Below, in pieces: positions 7,700 through 15,633 of a DNA stretch of 32,159 bases. The DNA comes from Paludibacteraceae bacterium (lineage in GTDB: Bacteria > Bacteroidota > Bacteroidia > Bacteroidales > Paludibacteraceae): positions 1 through 32,159 of the forward strand of contig JAEEMG010000071.1 of the NCBI GenBank assembly GCA_016283095.1, in the 5' to 3' direction. The first letter of the stretch is position 1, and each line of letters starts with the position of its first letter. Below the pieces are notes generated by a model, which saw only the letters and a program-made list of their open reading frames with translations, was not told the origin of the DNA and ran no database searches. The translations under genes and the position numbers were made by a program.

Positions 7700-8161
7700 A
7701 TGAATTTAACAAAGCTTTTAAGTTGGCTATTGGCCATACTTGGATTTCAGATGTTAAGCTGTACAGGAGAAGACGAATATGGATGTCCATACACCACATA
7801 TAAGACCTCTGGCACAGTGAAAGACGAAAACGGCAATAACATACAAGGTGCTAAAGTCAACGTGAAAATTGATGTCATTACGGGAAGACAAGATTACATG
7901 GGCGGACAACATGGAGATTCCATTTGTCTAGATCCACAAACTGCGTCAACCGATAAAAAAGGACATTACGAAACATCTCACAGAGATCTAGACAATTATA
8001 AATATAAAAAATTAAAATATGAAGTCATCACCGACAAAGATGGCTACACCCCTGACACCATCCGCAAAGAAGTAAACAAATCAGACTTTAGATTCAAGGA
8101 CACAGGGGATTGGGAGACAACTGCAACCCACGAAATAAACATTGTTCTAAAGAAAAAATAA
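7700..8161 (+). CDS. Radical SAM-associated putative lipoprotein, paralogue 2
   Basis: This is a 153-residue paralogue, 8 nt after paralogue 1. The signal peptide ends LGFQMLSC, and YGCPY follows after seven residues (TGEDEYG). The Ig-like part reads SGTVKDENGNNIQGAKVNVKI. The C-terminal part carries KDGYTPDTIRKEVNKSDF, a block almost identical to paralogue 3. A variable acidic or glycine-rich loop in the middle (TGRQDYMGGQHGDSICLDP) differs from the sister proteins and adds an extra cysteine. No known catalytic motif is visible; it is probably a surface or periplasmic lipoprotein processed by the downstream radical SAM enzyme. Confidence 0.87.
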   Translation: MNLTKLLSWLLAILGFQMLSCTGEDEYGCPYTTYKTSGTVKDENGNNIQGAKVNVKIDVITGRQDYMGGQHGDSICLDPQTASTDKKGHYETSHRDLDNYKYKKLKYEVITDKDGYTPDTIRKEVNKSDFRFKDTGDWETTATHEINIVLKKK

Positions 8162-8168
8162 AACAGGA

Positions 8169-8618
8169 ATGAAGAAATCAGGATTATTTGCCGCTCTTTT
8201 AGCAATGCTTGGCCTACAGATGCAAAGCTGCGAATATGGATGCCCATACACAACGTTTAAGACGAACGGCACTGTACAGGACGAAAATGGGAACAACATA
8301 AAAGATGCAAAAGTAAGCGTGAAGATTGATATCATCACTGATAAGCTTGATCCGGCAGAGAGACATCCAGACACGATCAAATGCGGCAAACAAACTGTCT
8401 TCACAAACAGAAAAGGACACTATGAAACAACTCATAAAGATATTGATGATGTTGATTTCAAAAAAGTAAACTATGAAGTCATCACTGACAAAGATGGCTA
8501 CGAACCTGACACCATCCGCAAAGAAGTAAACAAATCTGAAATCAGATTCAAAGATGGAGACACTTGGGAGACAATCGCTTCCCACAAAATAAACATCGTG
8601 CTTAAGAAAAATAAATAG
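8169..8618 (+). CDS. Radical SAM-associated putative lipoprotein, paralogue 3
   Basis: This is a 149-residue paralogue, 7 nt after paralogue 2. It is the most compact: the lipobox cysteine in LGLQMQSC is followed by only three residues before the second cysteine (SCEYGCPY). The Ig-like segment reads NGTVQDENGNNIKDAKVSVKI, and the C-terminal block KDGYEPDTIRKEVNKSEI is nearly the same as in paralogues 2 and 4. The short linker indicates that the YGCPY motif does not need a long spacer from the membrane anchor. Function is unknown beyond family membership. Confidence 0.87.
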   Translation: MKKSGLFAALLAMLGLQMQSCEYGCPYTTFKTNGTVQDENGNNIKDAKVSVKIDIITDKLDPAERHPDTIKCGKQTVFTNRKGHYETTHKDIDDVDFKKVNYEVITDKDGYEPDTIRKEVNKSEIRFKDGDTWETIASHKINIVLKKNK

Positions 8619-8620
8619 TC

Positions 8621-9085
8621 ATGAAACCTTCAAAATTATTTACCGCTTTTTTGGCAATATTAGGGTTTCAAACCCAAAGTTGTACAGAAATAGAAGAGGC
8701 TCCAGATGAATATGGATGTCCATATACAACTTTTAAAACTAACGGTACCGTACAAGACGAAAATGGCAATAAAATAGAAGGTGCCAAAGTCAACGTGAAT
8801 ATTAACGTCATCATTGAAAGACAAGATTCCACTGGTGCAACACACAATGATACAATCGGTCAATTCAACAAGGCTTCCGTCAGTGACAAAAAAGGAAACT
8901 ATGAAGTGGCCATGAGAGGAGATGGTTCTGGAAAGTTTAACTACGAGGTAATCACCAACAAAGATGGCTACGAACCTGACACCATCCGTAAAGAGGTCCA
9001 ATCAAAGGATTTGGAGCATTTAAAAGAAGGAACCTGGGGAACCATACTTAAAAACAAAATAGACATCGTTCTTAAGAAAAAATAA
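8621..9085 (+). CDS. Radical SAM-associated putative lipoprotein, paralogue 4
   Basis: This is a 154-residue paralogue starting 2 nt after paralogue 3. The signal peptide ends LGFQTQSC, with threonine at position -3 of the lipobox, and YGCPY follows after 11 residues. The segments NGTVQDENGNKIEGAKVNVNI and KDGYEPDTIRKEV are shared with its sisters; the region between (QDSTGATHNDTIGQFNK) is variable. The radical SAM gene starts 3 nt after its stop, so the two are very probably translated together. Tandem duplication with drift in the middle loop and a fixed head and tail suggests selection on the conserved motif rather than on the whole surface. Confidence 0.87.
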   Translation: MKPSKLFTAFLAILGFQTQSCTEIEEAPDEYGCPYTTFKTNGTVQDENGNKIEGAKVNVNINVIIERQDSTGATHNDTIGQFNKASVSDKKGNYEVAMRGDGSGKFNYEVITNKDGYEPDTIRKEVQSKDLEHLKEGTWGTILKNKIDIVLKKK

Positions 9086-9088
9086 AGG

Positions 9089-10159
9089 ATGGCAGAAAAG
9101 AAGATTTCTATCCGAAAAAGATTAGGTTTAGAACTTGCACGTAAGATAAGGAAAGATACGGCTCCTGTACTGCGCACTTTATTCTGGGAATGTACTTTGC
9201 GTTGTAATGCGGCATGCAGACATTGCGGAAGCGACTGTAAAGCTACAGCAAACAGCAAAGATATGCCGGCTGAGGATTTCTTGAAAGTGATAGACAGTCT
9301 GACTCCACATGTGGACACCCACAAAACTTTCATCATCTTCACTGGTGGAGAAGCTCTTGTCAGACCGGACATTGACTATGTCGGCACAGAGCTGAACAAA
9401 CGAGAATATCCTTGGGGCATCGTCTCAAACGGATATCTGCTCAACGAAGAACGTTTGAAACGTCTGAAAGCGGCAGGAATGCACTCCATCACCATCAGTC
9501 TGGATGGTTTTGAAGAGGCTCACGACTGGATGCGTCGCATACCCAATGGATTCAAACACGCAGTGGAAGCCATAAAACTATTAGTCGCAGACAAAGATCT
9601 GATTTACGACGTGGTGACTTGTGCGAACCAGAAGAACTATGATTCACTTGCCGAATTCAGGGATTTCCTCATCAGCATAGGAGTAAAAGCATGGAGAATA
9701 TTCACTGTTTTCCCTGTAGGACGAGCCGCAGACAATCCGGAATTACAGCTGAATGACCGACAGTTTACAGATCTGATGAAGTTTATCGCAGACACACGTA
9801 AAGAAGGGAAAATAAAGGTGAGCTACGGATGCGAAGGATTCTTAGGTGGCTATGAGACGGAGGTGCGTGACACATTCTACCAATGCAATGCAGGCAAACA
9901 TGTTGGGTCTATCCTTGCCGACGGAAGTATATCAGCCTGTCCAAGTATCAGAGCCAACTACAACCAAGGCAACATCTACACAGATGATTTCTGGGATGTG
10001 TGGACCAACCGCTACCAAGTGTTCCGCGATCGCAGTTGGATGAAGAAAGATGAGTGTGGCGACTGCAAGATGTTCCGCTATTGCGAAGGCAATGGATTCC
10101 ACTTGCGAGACGAGAATGGCAAACTGCTGTTCTGCCACTACCACCGTCTGCTTGATTGA
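9089..10159 (+). CDS. Radical SAM/SPASM protein of the rSAM/lipoprotein system
   Basis: This 356-residue enzyme has a radical SAM core with the cluster motif C39-N-A-A-C43-R-H-C46 (CxxxCxxC), the GGE-like FTGGEALVRPD motif that binds SAM, and SITISLDG later in the barrel. The C-terminal roughly 90 residues are cysteine-rich (YQCNAG, SACPS, KKDECGDCKMFRYCEGN, LFCHYH), a SPASM-type domain that carries auxiliary 4Fe-4S clusters in peptide- and protein-modifying enzymes. It fits the TIGR04133 family, found beside the TIGR04134 lipoproteins. The substrate is inferred to be the four upstream lipoproteins, possibly at YGCPY; the chemistry is unknown. The enzyme has no signal peptide, so modification would take place in the cytoplasm before export. 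Confidence 0.9.
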   Translation: MAEKKISIRKRLGLELARKIRKDTAPVLRTLFWECTLRCNAACRHCGSDCKATANSKDMPAEDFLKVIDSLTPHVDTHKTFIIFTGGEALVRPDIDYVGTELNKREYPWGIVSNGYLLNEERLKRLKAAGMHSITISLDGFEEAHDWMRRIPNGFKHAVEAIKLLVADKDLIYDVVTCANQKNYDSLAEFRDFLISIGVKAWRIFTVFPVGRAADNPELQLNDRQFTDLMKFIADTRKEGKIKVSYGCEGFLGGYETEVRDTFYQCNAGKHVGSILADGSISACPSIRANYNQGNIYTDDFWDVWTNRYQVFRDRSWMKKDECGDCKMFRYCEGNGFHLRDENGKLLFCHYHRLLD

Positions 10160-10192
10160 CCTCTGCAAGACATAAGTTTTAATTTCACATAC

Positions 10193-10229
10193 AAAAAAGG
10201 AAGACTTCACAGTAAAGTCTTCCTTTTTT
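10193..10229. terminator. Bidirectional terminator between convergent genes
   Basis: A perfect 15-bp stem (10193-10207 with 10215-10229) with a seven-base loop has A-rich and T-rich ends on both sides. It would end both the radical SAM operon (plus) and the T9SS gene (minus). Confidence 0.9.
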
Positions 10230-10250
10230 GAGTTAATTCCATCCTATTCA

Positions 10251-12587
10251 TCAATGTAGCAAAGTCACATGACCAACATACTGTCTGTCTGCTTCTTCCA
10301 CATCTATCACATACCAATAATCTGTAGACGGAAGGATTCTACCTGTGTTATCTTTTCCGTCCCAGCTGTTTTCTAGATTATCATAGGCATTAAATTCTCT
10401 AACAATCTTACCCATTCTGTTATAGATTGTCACAGTAATGTCAGAATATAATTCGACATTCTTTATGATCCATCTGTCATTTTCGCCATCCGAATTAGGT
10501 GAGAACATTATTTCAGGTATAAGATCATCTTTAGCCTCGTATGCTCGTGTAAGAGTCAAATAAATGATGCTGTCACAATTAGACTCACTGACTAGTGTGA
10601 CTGTATATTCACCAGCCTCAGAATATTCAACATCTCCTATTTTATAGGTTTCATCACCCTTGATAACGTCCTTGACATACTGTTTCTTGACACTATTAAT
10701 TACTACAGGTGTCGTCAAGGAGAATAATTTTTCTTTATATTTATATTTGACGGAATAAATGCCCGAATTCAAATTTGTAACATCGTCAATAGTAGGGTTT
10801 TGTTCTGTCGACATAAAACTGTTTGGTCCAGTCCATTCAAAAGACACACCTTCAGGAGCATCCTCAATGTAGAGACATAAACGTTCACCCTCACACAATG
10901 GGCTGTTATTAGAAATTATAGCATCTTTCAGTTCTTCTACAGTTAAGATAAGAGTGACGATGCTATCACAACCAGTCTTGGCACTAACAAATGTGTCTTG
11001 GTATGTGCCTGAGACCGACAATTGCTTGCCATTGAACAAGATTGTTTCGCCTTGTAAAATAGTGTCCGCTATTTCTGTATGCTGAATCTTGTTGACCACA
11101 ACATCTGTTTCAGCTGTTGGTAAGACAATTCCATTTACTGTGACAGAAAGCGAATACTTTCCGCTGTTTGCATCAGACACATTATCTAAAGTCGGAGATT
11201 CTTCTTTAGAAGAAAATCCATTCGGACCAGTCCAAGAGAACGTTGCGTTTTTAGGAGAGTTGAGGACCTTAAAAGAAATAGCATTTCCTTCACAAACAGG
11301 ACTATTACTAGAAATGGCAAAAGAATCTTTTTCCAATACCGTAAGGGAAAGGTTAACAATACTATCGCAACCAGTGGTCTCACTTACAAATGTCTTCTGA
11401 TATTCTCCAGAAGTCGTTAAAATTTCACCTCCGAAAATGTAAGATTCGCCTTCTTGAATATTCTGCGTTATATCAACGACTTGTCGTTTGTTAACCACAA
11501 CAGGCACCTCGACTTCATCTGAAGACACACCGTTAGAAACCATCACAACCGTATATATACCTGAATTCTCTTGTGTGGCATTGGAGATAGTAGGATTCTT
11601 TTCTGTAGAAACAAATCCTTTAGGTCCAGTCCATAAGAATGTAGCGTCATCAGGAGCGTTGTTGACATCCAATTCAAAAGATTCCCCTTCACACACCGGA
11701 CCAACAGTCATAGCGTCAACAATAATCTTACAATTGGTTGTTGCGGTTCCCGCAGTCTTATTAAAAGAAATTGTGCCTGGTTTTTGAGAGTAGTTTGTTA
11801 CTAAGAATAAATACCACTCCCCATTTTTTGCTTCTGGGATGTAACAAAATTCCTTACTACTGGCACTATAACTACAATCGACCATGGTTTCCAATGGATA
11901 ATTATCATAATAACCTCTGAAACATGGATTTGTCATATCAAACTGTACAGGATCAGGAGGGTATATCACATGTTCTTTCTGTTCTGTCTCTTCTATACAT
12001 GCATGGAACTTTTCTTCTTCGTTTTCACAGTAATCAAAGTATTCAGAAATATTGTCAAAATCAGATATATCAAGCTGGAAAAATTGGCTATAGCAATCAT
12101 AATATATGCTATCTGACAATGTCTTTACTCGATTGTATTCGTCAATATAACTCTGAGTATAACATGTGTCTGATATTAAATAGCCATTTCCGTCGTATAT
12201 ATACATATCCTCAACAGCATATATTGCAACGTCTTTATTAATACTTTTGATTACCTCTTGCTTGTTCTTTCCTTTGAATGGTCCATAACAAGCAAAATCA
12301 ACATCATACCCTTCTGAATGTTCTATAGTGATTCCAAGTAAACCAGGGTTATCGATTTGCATAATAAACCATTGTGGAGACGATGAGGTTTCCAAACATC
12401 CACTAATGAAATCAAATGCCTCTTCTCCAGAAGTTCCTGCAGGAAAAAGAATTCCCAAATCATTCTCTTCTGTACAAAAAGAAACTACATTTTCATTTGA
12501 GAAGAACTCCTGTGCACTTATCTGCATATTAATTCCAAACAAAATGAAAAAAAACCACGAAATTTTACTTGTTGTTTTTTTTCTCAT
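10251..12587 (-). CDS. T9SS type B sorting-domain protein with alternating Ig-like and GCDS modules
   Basis: This is a 778-residue secreted protein. The signal peptide is MRKKTTSKISWFFFILFGINMQISAQ. Residues 27 to about 280 are a unique, cysteine-containing N-terminal region, ending in a part resembling a bacterial pre-peptidase domain (GEWYLFLVTNYS). Then come repeated pairs: an Ig-like module (CEG...FxWTGPxGFxSxExNPTI...NSGxYSV), seen three times, each followed by a shorter module with SGxYxxTFVSxTGCDSIVxLxLTV. The last roughly 85 residues (MFSPNSDGENDRWIIKNVELY...YNRMGK...WDGKDNTG...YWYVIDV) are the gliding-motility-associated C-terminal domain, which directs export by the type IX system. 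It is likely an adhesin or surface structural protein; the ligand is unknown. Confidence 0.88.
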   Translation of the reverse strand: MRKKTTSKISWFFFILFGINMQISAQEFFSNENVVSFCTEENDLGILFPAGTSGEEAFDFISGCLETSSSPQWFIMQIDNPGLLGITIEHSEGYDVDFACYGPFKGKNKQEVIKSINKDVAIYAVEDMYIYDGNGYLISDTCYTQSYIDEYNRVKTLSDSIYYDCYSQFFQLDISDFDNISEYFDYCENEEEKFHACIEETEQKEHVIYPPDPVQFDMTNPCFRGYYDNYPLETMVDCSYSASSKEFCYIPEAKNGEWYLFLVTNYSQKPGTISFNKTAGTATTNCKIIVDAMTVGPVCEGESFELDVNNAPDDATFLWTGPKGFVSTEKNPTISNATQENSGIYTVVMVSNGVSSDEVEVPVVVNKRQVVDITQNIQEGESYIFGGEILTTSGEYQKTFVSETTGCDSIVNLSLTVLEKDSFAISSNSPVCEGNAISFKVLNSPKNATFSWTGPNGFSSKEESPTLDNVSDANSGKYSLSVTVNGIVLPTAETDVVVNKIQHTEIADTILQGETILFNGKQLSVSGTYQDTFVSAKTGCDSIVTLILTVEELKDAIISNNSPLCEGERLCLYIEDAPEGVSFEWTGPNSFMSTEQNPTIDDVTNLNSGIYSVKYKYKEKLFSLTTPVVINSVKKQYVKDVIKGDETYKIGDVEYSEAGEYTVTLVSESNCDSIIYLTLTRAYEAKDDLIPEIMFSPNSDGENDRWIIKNVELYSDITVTIYNRMGKIVREFNAYDNLENSWDGKDNTGRILPSTDYWYVIDVEEADRQYVGHVTLLH

Positions 12588-12645
12588 ATCACAATTTTAT
12601 AAGCAACCACCCTAAATACAAAGTGAAATATCGTATTACTTTCGG

Positions 12646-12676
12646 CAAATGTATTGATAATATGTAAACAATCAAA
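12646..12676 (-). promoter_or_regulatory. Promoter of the 778-residue T9SS protein gene
   Basis: On the minus strand TTTG (complement of 12673-12676), a 19-nt spacer and TACATTTG (complement of 12646-12653) give a full match to the Bacteroidota promoter. The leader before the ATG would be about 50 nt. Confidence 0.65.
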
Positions 12677-12869
12677 TTTTTATTTGATATATATGCAACT
12701 CTTATCGCTAGCTCTTAACATTTTTTTTGTGTTTTTATTTTATTTTGCAAATAACCCAAAGAGGATTTTAATTAGAGGAAAAAAAACTTCAATACAGAAC
12801 ATATATGATACACCCAAACAAGCCAAACACATTCTCAAGGGCATCTTTGTTACGTCTAAATATAACAAA

Positions 12870-12900
12870 ATAAAAAAAGGAGGGTCGATTGACTCTCCTT
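12870..12900 (-). terminator. Terminator of the SDR gene
   Basis: A 10-bp stem with one G-T pair (12877-12886 with 12891-12900) and a four-base loop is followed, on the minus strand, by a run of seven T residues. It lies about 43 nt past the SDR stop. Confidence 0.85.
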
Positions 12901-12942
12901 CTTTATTAAAAAATGTCTAATCTTAACATCCTAATATTATTC

Positions 12943-13674
12943 TTACTTTAATTTTGCCAATGCCTGTTCAAGCGTCATTCCAGCATAATCCTGAGCTGAG
13001 ATAATTCTGCCTGACTTCCTGTCATCCGCGAACACACCCAACACGACTCCTGGCAATGCACTTTCAGGTGCGTTTGGAGCATTAGGGCCACCCAAATCCG
13101 TACGGCACCAACCAGGATCTGTAAGGTTAAGCACTACATCAGTACCGTCGATCTTAGAAGCCAGATCCATAGTGATTTTGTCAAGACCAGCCTTACTTGC
13201 TGAATAAGCAGCCTGCTCTGGTTCAAGACGGATACCACTTGTCGTATTCACAATTCTACCGAAACCTGCCTTGATCATACGTGGCAAATAGTGGTAGCAA
13301 ATGAGCATTGGTGCAATTGTGTTGACCTTCAGACTCTCCACAAAATCCTCCGCTGGAGTATTATAGTACTCCGGATAAGCACGATATGTCACTTGGATAC
13401 CTGCATTGTTAAGAACGATTTCAATGTTTGTTCCATTGTCATCGATTTCCTTAAGCATACGCTTAACATCCTTGTCGTCTTCTAACTGGCACTCCACAGA
13501 GTAAGCCTCAACACCCATATTCTTAACTTCCGCCAAAACCGCGTCAAGATGCGATTTCTTTCTACTCTGAAGAACGACGTTGCAGCCTCTTTCCGCTAGA
13601 AATTTAGCCGCCAAAGCTCCGATACCTCGTGATGCACCTGTGACAAGTGCCCACTTACCTTTTATTTCTGTCAT
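12943..13674 (-). CDS. Short-chain dehydrogenase/reductase (SDR) family oxidoreductase
   Basis: This is a 243-residue classical SDR. The cofactor motif TGASRGIG is at residues 12-19 and NNAG at 89-92. The catalytic residues are Ser146 (in NTTSG), Tyr157 and Lys161 (YSASK). Arg38 after the second strand (LQSRKK) suggests preference for NADPH. The substrate cannot be told from sequence. The frame extends upstream to 13719, but that part covers the -7 box at 13695-13702; starting at MTEIKGKWALVTG gives the normal family N-terminus. It stands alone, with its own terminator, and diverges from the nitroreductase-like lipoprotein gene. Confidence 0.9.
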   Translation of the reverse strand: MTEIKGKWALVTGASRGIGALAAKFLAERGCNVVLQSRKKSHLDAVLAEVKNMGVEAYSVECQLEDDKDVKRMLKEIDDNGTNIEIVLNNAGIQVTYRAYPEYYNTPAEDFVESLKVNTIAPMLICYHYLPRMIKAGFGRIVNTTSGIRLEPEQAAYSASKAGLDKITMDLASKIDGTDVVLNLTDPGWCRTDLGGPNAPNAPESALPGVVLGVFADDRKSGRIISAQDYAGMTLEQALAKLK

Positions 13675-13694
13675 AAATGTTTGTTTTGTTTTTG

Positions 13695-13702
13695 CAAATT
13701 TA
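13695..13702 (-). promoter_or_regulatory. -7 element of the SDR gene
   Basis: The complement reads TAAATTTG, 20 nt before the chosen ATG. No -33 element at the usual distance was found. Confidence 0.45.
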
Positions 13703-13852
13703 GTCATTAATATCCACATTTCCGCATTTATATGAATAAAAATGAAAATTTATTGATATCAAGCCACAATATTCTGCAAATCAATACAAAGGCGATCCTT
13801 ACAACAGAAATTATTTTCAACAATAAGCAAAAAAAATTGCAACAATATTTTG

Positions 13853-13860
13853 TATATTTG
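13853..13860 (+). promoter_or_regulatory. -7 element of the nitroreductase-like lipoprotein gene
   Basis: TATATTTG, about 60 nt upstream of the ATG, fits TAnnTTTG. A TTG at 13837-13839 is only 13 nt upstream, closer than usual. Confidence 0.45.
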
Positions 13861-13921
13861 CATTCGACTTGGGAAACAATGTTTCTCGATCTTGTATAAA
13901 TAATTCAACACTCACTAAAAC

Positions 13922-14647
13922 ATGAAAAAATTATTAATTTCAGTATTTTCAGTTGCTTGCGTACTTTCCTCTCTATCGTCATGCGGAAAGACAGAAAATG
14001 CAGGCTCAACAAACACAGCGAAATCAGTATGCAATGCGACTGCAGAAAGTCAGGTTTTCTCAATCGACACTTTGGTTGCAGACTCAATTATTCTTCCAGC
14101 AGCACAAACAACCGGAGGCACTCCTATCTACGACGCTTTGTCAGCACGCGCGACATTCCGCAACTTCACTCCAGATGCTTTGTCCGACCAGACTATCTCC
14201 AACCTTCTTTGGTCTGCATCAGGAGTCAACAGACCATCAGCTGACGATCCTCGTCTGACCGCACCTACAGCAAGAAACGCTCAAGAGATCGACATCTACG
14301 TCTGCACAAAGAAGGCAGTCTACCTATACCAGCCTGTCGGTCATAAGTTGAAATTGGTCAACACTGGTGATTTCCGTGCTCAGGCAGGAAAGAATCCATT
14401 CCATGCGAACGCAAGTGTAGATTTGATTTATGTTGCGAACTACGACAAAATGGAAGGGTTCGACGACAACGGAAAAGCATTCTACGGAGCCACAGACTCT
14501 GGAATCATAAGCCAGAACGTCTATCTGTTCTGCGCTGCTGAAAACTTGAAGACTTGTGTCTGCGGTCATATCGACAGAGAAGAGATTGCTAAATTCATCA
14601 ACTTGAAGAATGGATATGTAACTCTTACTCAGCCTGTAGGAAAATAA
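13922..14647 (+). CDS. Nitroreductase-family (SagB-like) lipoprotein
   Basis: This is a 241-residue protein with a lipoprotein signal peptide ending LSSLSSC (Cys21). From about residue 63 it matches the FMN-dependent nitroreductase fold: PIYDALSARATFRNFTPDALSDQTISNLLWSASGVNR, with the arginine pair typical of flavin phosphate binding, and later the ATDSGIISQNVYLFCAAENLKTCVCG helix. The order resembles the SagB/ThcOx type of putative oxidoreductases. A lipid-anchored, exported flavoprotein of this fold is unusual, because FMN must be loaded before or after export. The substrate is unknown. A hairpin terminator follows 22 nt after the stop. Confidence 0.85.
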   Translation: MKKLLISVFSVACVLSSLSSCGKTENAGSTNTAKSVCNATAESQVFSIDTLVADSIILPAAQTTGGTPIYDALSARATFRNFTPDALSDQTISNLLWSASGVNRPSADDPRLTAPTARNAQEIDIYVCTKKAVYLYQPVGHKLKLVNTGDFRAQAGKNPFHANASVDLIYVANYDKMEGFDDNGKAFYGATDSGIISQNVYLFCAAENLKTCVCGHIDREEIAKFINLKNGYVTLTQPVGK

Positions 14648-14669
14648 TTCGTTACATTCTTAAAAATAT

Positions 14670-14694
14670 AAAGCCGGGCTTAAGTCCGGCTTTT
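14670..14694. terminator. Terminator between convergent genes
   Basis: AAAGCCGG (14670-14677) pairs with CCGGCTTT (14686-14693); the inner CTTAAG can pair further. T-rich tails on both strands allow use by the nitroreductase-like gene and by the minus-strand gene ending at 14736. Confidence 0.8.
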
Positions 14695-14705
14695 ATTGTT
14701 TCATA

Positions 14706-14731
14706 ATGACGGCCACAAGGGTCGCCCCTAC
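14706..14731 (-). repeat. GTAGGGGCG-type intergenic repeat
   Basis: Read on the minus strand this begins GTAGGGGCGACC and ends GGCCGTC, a weak palindrome starting 4 nt after the stop of the gene ending at 14736. I recall similar GTAGGGGCG elements dispersed in Bacteroidota intergenic DNA. It is related in form to the GTAGAGACG elements at 6062 and 15661. Confidence 0.5.
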
Positions 14732-14735
14732 ATAT

Positions 14736-15518
14736 TTATTTTTCTTCCTTTGACGTTGGTTTCACAATCACCTCACGCCAAGTCTCACACAACACCCATT
14801 GATAATCCTCTCCTAAAAACTGGCCGTAATCAAGCGGATGTTCCTTACGTGCCTCCTGAATATCCTTGCGTTGTTCCGCGGCATTGCTGAATGTGTTTTT
14901 TAATTCGGTATAATCAACCTTGATATTCGCCTCCTCACGATAAAGGATTTTTATCTTCTCATAGCCTAGCGTAGTGTAGACGATGGATGTCTTCATTCTG
15001 TCGGAATCAGTTTTGTACTGCCATACCTCATAATATTTTCCTTTATAGCATGCAGTCGACGAAGGGTCTTTCTTCAGATCAATCATCAGACTGTCCGCTG
15101 GTTTTTCTTCGGGATCGTAGTAAAAGCCATTTTGTTTCAATGCGGAAGGCAAGATTGTATCCCTCACCAAGTCAAGGCTATTCTCAAGTTGGTCGATTGC
15201 TGGAATAACGAACAATTGGGTATAGCGTATTCCGAATTCCGTAGGATAATTTTTCATCATCTCCTGCATCTCTGCTTTCTTAGAATCCGATTCCGAATTC
15301 ATATTAGTGACAAAAAGTGCATTCTGATAATCAACAGCCATTTCAGTGATCAATCTCTCTCCCATCTCACTCCAGACGAACTCACACTTTTTCTGCGTTC
15401 TCTCCTTTTTCAACTCTTCAGGAGTAATGCGACGGTAATACTCAGATGCTGTTGCAGTAGATGTCAAACCAATCAATGTTAGGCAGCTACAGGCAAATCT
15501 AACAAAATTAAATTTCAT
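14736..15518 (-). CDS. Secreted protein of unknown function
   Basis: This is a 260-residue protein I do not recognise. The start at MKFNFVRFACSCLTLIGLTSTATASEYY gives a clean signal peptide of about 25 residues. The longer frame from 15554 adds a charged segment that overlaps an inverted repeat (ACGAAT/ATTCGT at 15546-15560). The mature part is mostly charged and helical (EELKKERTQKKCEFVWSEMGERL), with a lysine-rich middle and a C-terminal EDYQWVLCETWREVIVKP. It has no membrane segment, repeats or catalytic signature that I can identify. It is transcribed from a -7 box at 15579-15586, separately from trpB2, whose terminator lies just upstream. Confidence 0.7.
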   Translation of the reverse strand: MKFNFVRFACSCLTLIGLTSTATASEYYRRITPEELKKERTQKKCEFVWSEMGERLITEMAVDYQNALFVTNMNSESDSKKAEMQEMMKNYPTEFGIRYTQLFVIPAIDQLENSLDLVRDTILPSALKQNGFYYDPEEKPADSLMIDLKKDPSSTACYKGKYYEVWQYKTDSDRMKTSIVYTTLGYEKIKILYREEANIKVDYTELKNTFSNAAEQRKDIQEARKEHPLDYGQFLGEDYQWVLCETWREVIVKPTSKEEK

Positions 15519-15578
15519 TTTGATTAAAAGTTTAGTCAGTTTCCTACGAATCAAATTCGTCGATTAGTTTATCGCGTG

Positions 15579-15586
15579 CAAAATTA
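15579..15586 (-). promoter_or_regulatory. -7 element of the unknown secreted protein gene
   Basis: The complement reads TAATTTTG, placing transcription start about 55 nt before the ATG at 15518 and only a few bases past the trpB2 terminator T-run. Confidence 0.4.
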
Positions 15587-15587
15587 A

Positions 15588-15619
15588 TAAAAAAAGGAGA
15601 CGTGAATGCTCGCGTCTCC
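15588..15619 (-). terminator. Terminator of trpB2
   Basis: A 10-bp stem with one wobble (15596-15605 with 15610-15619), a four-base loop, and a T-run on the minus strand. It is 48 nt past the trpB2 stop. Confidence 0.85.
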
Positions 15620-15633
15620 AATATTTTCCAAAA

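Larger units (their letters stand above)
12588..12942. other. Intergenic region between the T9SS gene and the SDR gene
   Basis: This AT-rich 355-nt stretch holds the T9SS gene promoter (12646-12676) and the SDR terminator (12870-12900). An open frame on the plus strand from 12654 runs through both signals, has no family resemblance and is not called. Confidence 0.6.

Noticed and set aside
8621-9085. Classical RiPP precursor peptide as the radical SAM substrate
   Set aside because: The upstream proteins are 147-154 residues with lipoprotein signals and an Ig-like fold, not short leader-core peptides, and no transporter or peptidase gene accompanies them.
12654-12920. Plus-strand reading frame of 88 codons
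   Set aside because: It runs through the T9SS gene promoter and the SDR terminator, is AT-rich and matches no family I know.
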